Assembly (NCBI GenBank): GCA_964506245.1
Contig: CAZDKK010000005.1
Coordinates: 62,001-126,000, forward strand
Length of the DNA: 64,000 nucleotides
Direction: 5' to 3'
Origin: CAZDKK01 sp964506245
GTDB lineage: Bacteria > Eisenbacteria > RBG-16-71-46 > CAIMUX01 > WJJG01
Below the pieces are notes generated by a model that was not told where the DNA came from, ran no database searches, and was given only the letters and a program-made list of their open reading frames with translations. Positions 8,151-15,897 of the stretch are shown here, piece by piece (the first letter of the stretch is position 1; every line of letters begins with the position of its first letter). The position numbers and the translations under genes were made by a program.

Positions 8151-9140
8151 ATGCCGAAGTGGGTCTCATATCTCCTGCCCATGGTGGGGATCGTGCTCTT
8201 CGTCTACATCCTCGCCGTGACCGGCCCCGCCCGGATCCTCGCCACGGTGCAGGAGATCGACCCCTGGAGCCTCCTGATCTTCCCGCTCTTCACCTTCGCG
8301 ATCATCCTGATCCGCGGGCTGCGCTGGTGGTACATCCTGCGCATCCTGAAGATCGACTACCCCTTCTGGCGCTGCTGCTACATCTGGACGATCGGGTTCT
8401 TCGCCTCCGCGGTCACGCCGGGCAAGCTGGGCGATGCAGTCCGCTCCTTCTACGTCAGCCGGGACACATCCCGCAACCTGGGGGATGGGTTCCTGACCGT
8501 ATTCATCGACCGCCTGATGGACCTGGTCGTCATCCTCGTCTTCAGCATGATCTCGGTCATCGTCTTCTCGCACGCTTACATCCAGCTCTCGTCGGCGTGG
8601 GTGTTCCTCCTCGCCTCGGTGCTGGTTCTGGCCGCCATCGCCCTCACGCTGAAGCGGGCGTTGATGCGCGCCCTGCTCGCGCCGCTCTTTCGATTCTTCG
8701 TGCCCCAGCGGTTCCGGGACCGGATGTCCGCGGGCTTCCACAGCTTCTACGACTCCCTCGACGCCTTCCTGCGGGTTCGGTGGCCGACGCTGGGTGTGCT
8801 GGCGCTGACCGTCGCCTATTGGCTGCTGGTGTTCGTCCTGGTCTACTGCATCACGCGCGCCCTGGGCCTGAACGTCTCCCTCTCCTACATCACGCTGGTG
8901 ATCCCGATCGTCACGATCGTCGAGTTTCTGCCCATCTCCATCTCCGGGCTCGGCACGCGCGAGGCGGCGTTGATCTACTTCCTCGGGGTCATCGGCATCA
9001 CCCGGCCGGAGGCGGTGGCATTCTCGCTGGTCTATCTGCTCTTCGGGACGTACGCCACGGCGCTGGTCGGCCTGCTGTTCTGGCTGCGCTCTCCCGTCGC
9101 CTTCACTCCCGTGGTCACTGAGGCCGAGCGCACGATCTGA
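8151..9140 (+). CDS. Lysylphosphatidylglycerol-synthase-TM / UPF0104 family flippase-like membrane protein
   Basis: A 329-residue polytopic membrane protein with about seven or eight spans. It has the RGLRWWYILRIL segment after span 2, a SAVTPGKLGDAVRSFY motif, and PISISGLGTREAALIYF near the C-terminus, the marks of the AglD/UPF0104 family. Relatives are membrane domains of MprF or stand-alone proteins often encoded beside polyprenyl-phosphate glycosyltransferases. They are suspected lipid-linked sugar translocases, though this is not proven. The ATG at 8151 follows GAGGATAGG; the GTG 30 bases upstream is weaker. It sits directly behind the DPM1-like gene and ahead of the sulfatase-fold gene in the same direction. 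Confidence 0.82.
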   Translation: MPKWVSYLLPMVGIVLFVYILAVTGPARILATVQEIDPWSLLIFPLFTFAIILIRGLRWWYILRILKIDYPFWRCCYIWTIGFFASAVTPGKLGDAVRSFYVSRDTSRNLGDGFLTVFIDRLMDLVVILVFSMISVIVFSHAYIQLSSAWVFLLASVLVLAAIALTLKRALMRALLAPLFRFFVPQRFRDRMSAGFHSFYDSLDAFLRVRWPTLGVLALTVAYWLLVFVLVYCITRALGLNVSLSYITLVIPIVTIVEFLPISISGLGTREAALIYFLGVIGITRPEAVAFSLVYLLFGTYATALVGLLFWLRSPVAFTPVVTEAERTI

Positions 9141-9329
9141 GAGCGTGAGCCCGCTGCGCTCCGCGCTCGCGCGGGGGAGCGGCCGCGCGCAAGAGGCGCC
9201 TTCTCGCGACCCGAACGAACTGCTATGGTGAGACCACGCGCGCGACACGCCCGGCAAGGGCAACGCCACGCGGGCGCTGTCCGGGGGTTCTGCGCGCGGG
9301 AGCGGCGAGGCTGGGGGATTCGAGCGGCG

Positions 9330-10751
9330 ATGAAGCGGAGCGGCGGGCGAGCCGTCTGGTGGGGCACGGTGGGATTGCTCGCCCTGGCCCTGGGGGGCGC
9401 GACCTGCGGGCACGCGCCCGAGAAGCCGGTGAATGTCCTCCTGCTGGTGCTCGACACTGCCCGGGCGGACGCCGTGGGGGTGTACGAAGAGGGGCCGGCA
9501 TACACGCCGGTGCTCGACCGCCTCGCGCGCGAGGGCGTGACCTACACGCGGGCGCGCAGCACCGCGGCCTGGACCATCCCAGCCCACGGCTCGCTGTTCA
9601 CCGGGCTCTACCCCTCGCGGCACGGCGCGCACAACGAGAGCAATCGCCTGGCGCCGGAACAGGTGACGCTGGCGGAGTTGCTCTCCACCACCCATCAGAC
9701 GGCCGGCTTCTGCGAGAATCCGCACATCATCGAGGCCAAGGGGTTCACGCAAGGCTTCGGCGAGTTCGAGGAGACCTGGCGGCGCTGGCGCACGGAGGGC
9801 AAGCCGCCGCTCACGCTGGAGCTGTTCGAGGCGTGGCTCGCGCGCCGGGATCGAAAGCGCCCGTTCTTCGCCTTCATCAACTTGATGGCGCCCCACCTGC
9901 CCTACATGCCCCCCGAACGCTGGGAGCGCCGGTTTCTGCCCGAGGACGTCTCTGCCAGTGAGATCCAGCGTTACAAGAGCTTCGGAGAGCGGCCCGCGCG
10001 GATGACCATGACCGGCATGCTCAAGCTCGGGGAGCGAGAGCTCGCGATCCTGCGCGGCCTCTACCGGGCGGAGGTCTCCTACGCCGACGAGGAGGCCGGT
10101 CGGATCCTGGAGATGGTGCGCGCGCAGGGCGAGCTGGACCGAACGCTGATCGTGGTTCTCGGGGACCACGGCGAGAACATCGGCGACCACGGTCTGATGG
10201 AGCACCAGCTCTGTTTGTACGAGTCCCTGCTGCGCGTGCCCCTGATCCTGCGATGGCCGGGAGTATTCGAGGCCGGCCGCCGCGACGCCGCGCCGGTGCA
10301 GCTCGTGGATGTGATGCCAACCATCCTCGAGGCCGCCGGCGTGGAGCGCGCCGCCTGGCCGGCCATGGAGGGCGTGAGCCTGCTGCGGGGGAGCCCGCGG
10401 GAGGACCGACCGCTCTTCGCCGAATACATGCGCCCCCTTGAGCAACGCGTCCTCTTCCACGAGGTCGACCCCCAGTTCGACTTCACCGTCTACGACCGCC
10501 GCTTGAAGTCGATTCAGGTTGGGACGCTCAAGTTGATCGCCTCGGAGCGCGGGGACGCCGAGCTGTACGACCTGGCGCAGGATCCGGGAGAGACCCACAA
10601 CCTCGCGGGCCAGCGTCCCCAGGTCGTATCCGAGCTGAGGACGCAGCTCGATGACTGGGCAGGCGGCTGGGTCCCGGGCTCCGCCGGCGAGCCGCCGCTG
10701 CTCGACGAGCACACGCTGGAGGCTCTCCGGTCCCTGGGCTATATCCGGTGA
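9330..10751 (+). CDS. Sulfatase-fold hydrolase or phosphotransferase lacking the formylglycine Cys
   Basis: A 473-residue alkaline-phosphatase-superfamily protein. The N-terminal metal site is LLLVLDTARAD. The nucleophile region reads WTIPAHGSLFTG, where Thr replaces the Cys/Ser of the C-x-P-x-R sulfatase signature and His replaces the Arg. The second metal site is GDHGENIGDHG. The C-terminus has the EALRSLGYI ending common in this subfamily. An N-terminal hydrophobic segment ends in a Cys (GGATC), so it may be a lipoprotein, although the lipobox is imperfect. It cannot be matured by an FGE at that position. A phosphatase or phosphoethanolamine-transfer-like role on surface glycans fits its neighbours but is inference. 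The ATG at 9330 puts the signal segment at the N-terminus. Confidence 0.8.
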   Translation: MKRSGGRAVWWGTVGLLALALGGATCGHAPEKPVNVLLLVLDTARADAVGVYEEGPAYTPVLDRLAREGVTYTRARSTAAWTIPAHGSLFTGLYPSRHGAHNESNRLAPEQVTLAELLSTTHQTAGFCENPHIIEAKGFTQGFGEFEETWRRWRTEGKPPLTLELFEAWLARRDRKRPFFAFINLMAPHLPYMPPERWERRFLPEDVSASEIQRYKSFGERPARMTMTGMLKLGERELAILRGLYRAEVSYADEEAGRILEMVRAQGELDRTLIVVLGDHGENIGDHGLMEHQLCLYESLLRVPLILRWPGVFEAGRRDAAPVQLVDVMPTILEAAGVERAAWPAMEGVSLLRGSPREDRPLFAEYMRPLEQRVLFHEVDPQFDFTVYDRRLKSIQVGTLKLIASERGDAELYDLAQDPGETHNLAGQRPQVVSELRTQLDDWAGGWVPGSAGEPPLLDEHTLEALRSLGYIR

Positions 10752-10929
10752 TGCGCCTCGCGTGCGGCGCAGCGCAACGGCCGGATGGCGGACTTGCGCC
10801 ACTCGGCCATCGTTCCTGGCCTCGCCGCCAGGCCGATCCCGGCCCGCAGAGGCGCCGATTCCCCGGTGTTGTGTGTACCCAATGGAACCCGCGCGGATGG
10901 CGTGCGCCCCGGAGACACGCACCGATGGT

Positions 10930-10959
10930 TTGACATCGACCCCCGCGAGGGTGCATAAT
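10930..10959 (+). promoter_or_regulatory. Strong sigma-70-type promoter
   Basis: A perfect TTGACA at 10930-10935, an 18-base spacer and CATAAT at 10954-10959. This is the best promoter match found in the window, and it points away from any protein gene. Transcription would begin near 10966. Confidence 0.65.
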
Positions 10960-10965
10960 CATACA

Positions 10966-11147
10966 GCCTGGTTGAGCTGTTCCTCGATGTGGCAGTCAGG
11001 TCGCAGCGATTCAGGCAGTACGACGATACGGGTGTGAGGTCAGCGGTTGACTCGTCCGCGCTCGAGCGGACGGCATGAATTTGACGACAACCAACCAGAA
11101 CACTCTGACTCCGGGGGCGTCCGACCAGCGTCCCCGGGTTTCGTTTT
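10966..11147 (+). ncRNA. Candidate structured non-coding RNA, about 180 nt
   Basis: Transcription from the promoter at 10930 would run into the Rho-independent terminator ending near 11147. The RNA between folds as a three-way junction. P1 pairs CTGGTTG (10968-10974) with CAACCAG (11092-11098). P2 pairs GCTG/CAGC (10976-10979 with 11041-11044) and CCTC/GAGG (10982-10985 with 11036-11039). P3 pairs GTTG (11046-11049) with CAAC (11088-11091), capped by a perfect CGTCCGC/GCGGACG hairpin (11053-11072). No start codon with a ribosome site or coding pattern was seen. It matches no tRNA, tmRNA, SRP RNA, 6S RNA or riboswitch that I recognise. It is convergent with the multihaem cluster. Confidence 0.5.
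11111..11147 (+). terminator. Rho-independent terminator on the plus strand
   Basis: A 9-bp stem (CCGGGGGCG at 11111-11119, CGTCCCCGG at 11129-11137, one G-U pair) with a 9-base loop, followed at once by GTTTCGTTTTA. The U-rich tail is on the plus-strand transcript only, so it ends something read rightward, not the cytochrome genes. Confidence 0.75.
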
Positions 11148-11187
11148 AGGGGCGGATGGCCCCTCTTGCCGCGCGCCGGCGCCCGGA

Positions 11188-11763
11188 TCAGGAGTGGCAC
11201 TCCCCGCAGGCGCGCCCGCTGGTGCCCCCGCTCAGGCCGAAGCCGTGGCAGCGCTGGCAGTCGCCGAATCCGTAGATCCGCACGCGCTCGCCGTGGAAGG
11301 AAGCCCCCCCCGGCGTCATCCAGCCGTCCGGATGCCCGCCGGCGCCCCCGGCATGGCAGGCGGAGCAAGAGACCCCGCTCCAGCCGCCGTCGTCTCCTCC
11401 GTGGCACGTCATGCACGGCGCCGGACCCTCCGCGGCCACGCGGGCGCCGTGGAACTCGGGCGAGGTCAGGCGCGCCCAGCCATAGGGATGACCGCCGGCG
11501 CCGTCGTGGCACGCATCGCAGCCGGGCACGTTGGCCGGTGCCTGGTCTCCGGAGATATGGCACCCAGTGCACTCGCTGGCCGTGCGGGCTTCCACACGGG
11601 CGCCGTGAAAGTCGGCCGACGCGGGCTCGTTCCACTCGGGGGGGTGCGTCCGGACCTCGGGCGGCAAGCGCTGCTCGACGCAGCCCGTGAGCGGGGAGAC
11701 CGCCAGGGTGAACGCCGCCGCCAGGGCCGCGACCAGGGTGGCTGGAATCACCTTGCCTCGCAT
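11188..11763 (-). CDS. Hexahaem c-type cytochrome lipoprotein
   Basis: A 191-residue protein with an N-terminal signal and a perfect lipobox (PLTGC, Cys28), hence a lipid-anchored envelope protein. Six CxxCH sites follow: CTGCH, CDACH, CMTCH, CSACH, CQRCH and CGECH, the last four residues from the C-terminus. Between them, FHGARV-type segments repeat three times, so the protein is built of three roughly 45-residue two-haem modules. The start is fixed by GGGAGGTGA just upstream. It lies five bases after the stop of the dodecahaem gene and is the last gene of the cluster. An outer-surface electron-transfer role with the porin is inferred from context. Confidence 0.88.
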   Translation of the reverse strand: MRGKVIPATLVAALAAAFTLAVSPLTGCVEQRLPPEVRTHPPEWNEPASADFHGARVEARTASECTGCHISGDQAPANVPGCDACHDGAGGHPYGWARLTSPEFHGARVAAEGPAPCMTCHGGDDGGWSGVSCSACHAGGAGGHPDGWMTPGGASFHGERVRIYGFGDCQRCHGFGLSGGTSGRACGECHS

Positions 11764-11768
11764 GGCGC

Positions 11769-12641
11769 TCACCTCCCGTGACACTCGGCGCAGATCGGCG
11801 CCGACTTCCCGGCATCGTGACAGCTCGCGCAGCTCTCGAGGTCGAACTCGCCTTCCTCGGCGTGGCGACCGCCGCTGCGCGCGATCAGCCAGTCGGCCCG
11901 CGAGTGATTCTGCGGCATGATGTGACGGGCCCGGTGGCACGCCTGGCAGAACTGCGGGTCCTCGTGGCAACTGGCGCAGGTCAGCTCGCCGCTGCGCGCT
12001 TCGAGGGCGTGGTGCAGGTCGTAGTCGAGCGGATGCGTGCGCGGCCGCACGTTGTCCCCCGCGTGGCAGTCGTCGCACCCCTTTTGCGTGTGGCAGTCGG
12101 CGCAGCGCGCCTGGTTCACGCGGGCCTCGACGCCGTGCTGCGAGATCCAGCCCGGGGTGTGGGATCCCGGCCGCAGCGGCTCGGAGTCGGCATGGCAGAC
12201 GCGGCAGTCGGCTTCGCCCGCGGCGGTCTCGTGGCAGGTCCGGCAGATGGCCTTCTCGGGCAGGCGCGGCTCGACCGCCTCCACCGAGCCGTGACAGGCA
12301 GCGCAGTCCGTGCCCGCGCCAAGGTGAGCGGCGTGGGAGAACTTCTGCGCCACCGCGGTCACGCGCACCGCGACGGCCGGCTCCGCGGGATTCGTATGGC
12401 AGGTTCCGCAGCCCGAAGGCTCCGTGACGTCATGGCACTGCGCGCACTTGTCCATCGCCGGCAGCAGGTTGTCACTGCCGGCGTGCGAGTCGGTCGCGGC
12501 GTGACAGCTCTCGCAGGTCAGGCCCTGTCCTGCATGGACGGCGTGCGCGGCGCGAATCTGATCCGGCTTGGACCCGCGCACGAGGGTGCCTGTGAAGGTC
12601 AGCCCCAGGACCGCGACGATCGTCCAGGTCAGGCGTTTCAT
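11769..12641 (-). CDS. Dodecahaem c-type cytochrome, exported
   Basis: A 290-residue protein with a Sec signal (about 1-23) and no lipobox, so probably periplasmic or inserted with the barrel. Twelve CxxCH motifs are visible: CESCH, CAQCH, CGTCH, CAACH, CRTCH, CRVCH, CADCH, CDDCH, CASCH, CQACH, CASCH and CAECH. That is about one haem per 22 residues, a density typical of MtrA/OmaB-like wires. Extra His residues (FSHAAH, DLHHAL) could be distal ligands. Its ATG overlaps the TGA of the porin gene in an ATGA, implying translational coupling. This is the expected arrangement for a porin and the cytochrome that plugs it. Confidence 0.9.
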   Translation of the reverse strand: MKRLTWTIVAVLGLTFTGTLVRGSKPDQIRAAHAVHAGQGLTCESCHAATDSHAGSDNLLPAMDKCAQCHDVTEPSGCGTCHTNPAEPAVAVRVTAVAQKFSHAAHLGAGTDCAACHGSVEAVEPRLPEKAICRTCHETAAGEADCRVCHADSEPLRPGSHTPGWISQHGVEARVNQARCADCHTQKGCDDCHAGDNVRPRTHPLDYDLHHALEARSGELTCASCHEDPQFCQACHRARHIMPQNHSRADWLIARSGGRHAEEGEFDLESCASCHDAGKSAPICAECHGR

Positions 12642-13993
12642 CGCAGCCACCCCCCCGGTTGGAGACCGAAGCGCGAGGCGCCACGCCCCACGGTCAAGTC
12701 GAGCCCGGCCAGGAAGCGCACGTCCTGCTCGAGGTAGGGGTTCGTGACGTTCTGCACCTCGAGCGTCACATCCATGCCTGCGCGAGCCGCGAGGCGCGCC
12801 CGGGCGTACGCGGTCGTCAGGTCGCGCTCCTCCGACTCCGGCGCGTCCGCCATCAGGGCGTAGGTGAGCAGCGAGGCTCCGCCCTCGACGTGCAGCCACG
12901 GGGTGAGCATCAGACCCACGTCGCCGTACCAGCGGTCCTCCTCGCCGACATCCCCCACGCGCACGCTGTAGCCCACCTGCCCGATGGGCAGCACCAGGGC
13001 GGCGCCGAGGCGGGTCGAGCTGCGCTGCTCGACGTACATGCCGGCGTACTCCGCCTCGACCCCGAATCCGCTGCTGTGCTCGTAGCGCACGGTCGCGCGG
13101 CCCAGTTGTCTGTGCTCGTTCTCCGTGAAGCGGGCGAAGTACGACGCCGCGTCGATTGCCTGGCGCCGGTCGATGAATTGCAGCGCAATCACCGGGAGGT
13201 TGCCCCCGGGACGCCACTGCGCGAGGGCTTCCGCCCGCACCCACTGCTCCTGCTCCAGATCGTAGGCTGCGCGCCAACTCGTCCGCAGGCCGGGCACGGC
13301 CGGAATCCGGGTGATCTGGGCCTCGAGGCCCAAGGGTCGCGAAGCGATCAAGCCGTCGCGCTCGCGGTAGGCATAGGAAGCCGACATGCGCACGGAGCGG
13401 CTGGGCATCGTCGCCCACCGCAGGCCCCAGGCGGCTGTCTCGTCCAGGTTCCTCAGCTCGTAGGCATGGTCGAGAGGAGCCTGCGTCCCGCCCCACATGC
13501 GCACCTCGCAGCGCGGATGCGGCCGGAGGGAGACCCACAGCCCATCGAGCGTGAGCCCGGTCGGTCCTTCCTGAACGAACTGGCGCCCGAGGCGCGCGGT
13601 CAGGTGACCCGTCGGCCGGGCTTCGAGATGGCCGGCGTAGAGGCGACTGCGCTCGGTCGTCCTCGCCTTGAGCGCGAGGTCGTCGGCGAAGCGCCCCGCG
13701 CCTCGCAGCGCGAATCGGCCGCCGCCGAATCCGGTCACGGCGCCATCGAACTCCTGATACCCGCCCAGGCGATCGAGCTCGACGCCGTAGGCGTCGACGG
13801 ACTGAAAGCTGTACCCCGTGGTGCGCAGCTGCAGCCACCCGCCCGGCGGCGCTGCCAGCGCCGGCGCGCAGCAGGATGCGCCGCGCGCATCGGCGAGACC
13901 GCCTGTCCCCGTCGCGGCGACCGCGATGACAGCCAGCAACCTGAGGCATCGAACCCAAACCTGGCCGCGCCGGCGAACCCTCTTCCGCATCAT
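12638..13993 (-). CDS. Outer-membrane beta-barrel, porin of a porin-cytochrome complex
   Basis: A 451-residue exported protein with a long basic signal region (about 1-48). The rest alternates short amphipathic strands and turns with many aromatic girdle residues (for example YEHSSGFGVEAEYAGMYV). It has no CxxCH. It resembles barrels such as OmbB, ExtD or MtrB by size class and context rather than by a signature I can verify. It is shorter than MtrB (about 700). AGGGAGGA precedes the ATG at 13993. The gene is sandwiched between three multihaem cytochrome genes and is coupled to the 12-haem one. Its role would be to let a haem wire cross the outer membrane. Confidence 0.75.
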   Translation of the reverse strand: MMRKRVRRRGQVWVRCLRLLAVIAVAATGTGGLADARGASCCAPALAAPPGGWLQLRTTGYSFQSVDAYGVELDRLGGYQEFDGAVTGFGGGRFALRGAGRFADDLALKARTTERSRLYAGHLEARPTGHLTARLGRQFVQEGPTGLTLDGLWVSLRPHPRCEVRMWGGTQAPLDHAYELRNLDETAAWGLRWATMPSRSVRMSASYAYRERDGLIASRPLGLEAQITRIPAVPGLRTSWRAAYDLEQEQWVRAEALAQWRPGGNLPVIALQFIDRRQAIDAASYFARFTENEHRQLGRATVRYEHSSGFGVEAEYAGMYVEQRSSTRLGAALVLPIGQVGYSVRVGDVGEEDRWYGDVGLMLTPWLHVEGGASLLTYALMADAPESEERDLTTAYARARLAARAGMDVTLEVQNVTNPYLEQDVRFLAGLDLTVGRGASRFGLQPGGWLR

Positions 13994-14019
13994 CCGGTCC
14001 TCCCTGGGTCCGAGGTCCG

Positions 14020-14049
14020 GCCGGGGCCGCACACGGCGGCGGCCCCGGC
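14020..14049 (-). terminator. Strong GC hairpin between the nonahaem and porin genes
   Basis: A perfect 11-bp inverted repeat, GCCGGGGCCGC (14020-14030) and GCGGCCCCGGC (14039-14049), with an 8-base loop, in the 65-base gap. There is no U-tract on either strand. It may attenuate transcription into the porin genes or protect the upstream mRNA end. Confidence 0.5.
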
Positions 14050-14058
14050 GACGAAGCC

Positions 14059-15735
14059 TCAGTTGGCGTCGCGAATGATGGCGCTCTGGGAGAGCGCACC
14101 GGGCGTCATGAGCTCGATGCTCTGCTGCAGGAGCTGTACGGCGTAGGTCGTGTTGTGGACGCCCATCGACCCGTCGAAGGAAACGAACGCCCAGTTGTAG
14201 CCCGCCTTGCGCTGATCCACCGTGGTGACACGCGGCGAGCCCAGGGAGTCCTCGAAGGAGGACTCGAGGATCGCCCGCTTCTCGGGGCTCTCGCTGGCGT
14301 CGATGATTGCCTGCTCGAGCGTGGCGAGCAGTCCCTCGATCTCGCCCTGCACGCCCTCGATCGTCCCGTCGTCGTCGAAGTCCTGCTTGGCCATGATCTC
14401 GGAGAAATCGGTCAGCGTGCCGTGGCACGGGGCGCAGGCCTCCACGGTCGGCAGGAAGGTGTGGCCGGTGAATGCGGGGATGCCATGCTCGGGGTCACCC
14501 TCGTTGGGATGCGTGTGGCAGGTGACGCAGGCGTCCTCGACCAGGACGTGCTTGCTGCTCGACCAGGGGAAGGTCTCGTTGACCTTCTCGTACGCGTTCA
14601 CCCCGGTCAACATGTCGCCCTGCAGGGAGTGGTGAGGGCCGAAGTGCTCGGTGCCGTCCACGATCTGGCTCTCGACCTGGCTCTCGCTGCGGCGCCCGTT
14701 GTGGCAGTGCATGCAGAGGCGCCCGGCCCCTGACGCCTCGGTCTCGGCCGCGTTGGGCAGGACGGGCGCGCTGACCGACCCATTGCGCAGGTTCCCCGGG
14801 TTCTCGTTCCCGTGCGGATCGTGGCAGGTTGCGCAGGCGATCGGCCCGCTCTCGGTCGGATCCGAGGAGGGATTGGACCAGCCCGCGGGGTTGTCCAGAT
14901 ACGTGTCGGCGAGGAGCCCGTTGTGGCACTTCGCGCAGCTCGCCCGCCCCGCGGCGTCCTCCACGACCGAGGCGTGCCCGGAGGTCTGCCACTCGCTGTA
15001 CGTCGGGTGATGGACGCCCTCGTGGCACTGGCCGCAGAGGTCGGCGGACATGTCGACCTCCACACCGGCCTCGCCGGGGTGTGCGCTGCCGGGCCCATGG
15101 CAGTTCTCGCACTGGACGCCTGCCAGGCGGGCGACGGCCGTCTCATCGTACCCGCCGTTGTTCAGCGCGCCGTTGGCGTTGAGGCCCATGCTCCCCACCG
15201 TGTGGCAGGGCAGGCAGTAGGGGCTCTCCGAGCCGTACGCCGCCAGCGCGTCGAGCGCCCCCGCGTGGGCGGACGCCGACCACGCCGCGTACTGGTCACC
15301 CCCGCTGCCGCCGCCGTGGCAGGTCGCGCACGCGACGGCTCCCCGGTAATAGGGGGAGTCGGCCGGCAAGTACTGGCCGACCGCCACATCGAGCTTCGCG
15401 TAGCCGACCTCCTCACCATCGCGCACGGTGACGGAGAGCGTGTAGAGGTCCGGATCGTCGGGCGCCGTCCACCCCGTGCTCTCGGCGGCGGCATTGGAGA
15501 AGCTGCCCCCGGTCGCCTGCCAGGCGTAGGTGAAGGGCCCCGGGCGCCCCGTCGTGACCGCAACCTCGACGCTCACCTTGCCGCCGGTGTCCAGCATGGT
15601 CGGCGTGGCGGTGATTGCGACCTTGATCATCGGTTCAGGCGTGACGATGACGGTCTCCTCTTCCCCGCACCCGCTCCACAGAGCGATGCCGAGAATCATG
15701 ACCGCCGGGAGCAGAGACGTCCTCAAACGCGGCAT
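14059..15735 (-). CDS. Nonahaem cytochrome lipoprotein with N-terminal Ig/PKD-like domain
   Basis: A 558-residue protein with a lipoprotein-like signal (LWSGC, Cys23). An Ig or PKD-like beta domain follows (about 35-118, FTYAWQATGGSF then LYTLSVTVRDGE), and then nine CxxCH motifs between about 135 and 445: CATCH, CLPCH, CENCH, CGQCH, CAKCH, CATCH, CMHCH, CVTCH and CAPCH. The CENCHGPGSAH segment is a cytochrome c554-like signature. The C-terminal 110 residues are haem-free and helical. The combination of a surface-type beta domain with haems points to an extracellular lipoprotein that could contact a mineral, a partner cell or a terminal acceptor. GGAGGAGGG precedes the start. A 162-base gap separates it from the CbcL-like gene. 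Confidence 0.88.
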   Translation of the reverse strand: MPRLRTSLLPAVMILGIALWSGCGEEETVIVTPEPMIKVAITATPTMLDTGGKVSVEVAVTTGRPGPFTYAWQATGGSFSNAAAESTGWTAPDDPDLYTLSVTVRDGEEVGYAKLDVAVGQYLPADSPYYRGAVACATCHGGGSGGDQYAAWSASAHAGALDALAAYGSESPYCLPCHTVGSMGLNANGALNNGGYDETAVARLAGVQCENCHGPGSAHPGEAGVEVDMSADLCGQCHEGVHHPTYSEWQTSGHASVVEDAAGRASCAKCHNGLLADTYLDNPAGWSNPSSDPTESGPIACATCHDPHGNENPGNLRNGSVSAPVLPNAAETEASGAGRLCMHCHNGRRSESQVESQIVDGTEHFGPHHSLQGDMLTGVNAYEKVNETFPWSSSKHVLVEDACVTCHTHPNEGDPEHGIPAFTGHTFLPTVEACAPCHGTLTDFSEIMAKQDFDDDGTIEGVQGEIEGLLATLEQAIIDASESPEKRAILESSFEDSLGSPRVTTVDQRKAGYNWAFVSFDGSMGVHNTTYAVQLLQQSIELMTPGALSQSAIIRDAN

Positions 15736-15897
15736 ATCCCACCCTCCTCCGATCGCTGCCCACCGGTCAGCGGATGGTCACCCATCCGAAGCGAGCTATG
15801 AGCATTTCTTACAACAGACAACAGCGGGACGCCAACAGGAAACCCAGGCTCACAGAGTACAAACAGTTGCCGATTCCGATGGCCGGATGCAACTTAG

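Larger units (their letters stand above)
10752..11187. other. Gap holding a candidate non-coding RNA unit
   Basis: 436 bases between the sulfatase-fold gene and the 3' end of the cytochrome cluster, with no supported protein gene. The first 175 bases show only a short GGCCT/AGGCC hairpin (10818-10834). From 10930 a promoter, a foldable stretch and a terminator follow, annotated separately. Confidence 0.6.

Noticed and set aside
7139..8182. Minus-strand frame opposite the GT2 gene
   Set aside because: The plus-strand GT2 has complete motifs and a promoter; the antisense frame has none.
8166..10922. 918-codon open frame antisense to the flippase-like and sulfatase-fold genes
   Set aside because: It runs across two real genes and their spacer, with low-complexity charged composition and no domain. 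It is a GC artefact.
10966..11147. tRNA, tmRNA, SRP RNA or 6S RNA at the candidate RNA locus
   Set aside because: There is no TpsiC arm, no CCA-proximal acceptor pairing, no tag frame and no single-rod 6S pattern; the fold is a three-way junction, so it was left unassigned.
15736..15897. Possible GEMM-type (cyclic dinucleotide) riboswitch ahead of the nonahaem gene
   Set aside because: Such switches control cytochromes in Geobacter, so the leader was read for the conserved loops. They are not present here or upstream of the ImcH-like gene.
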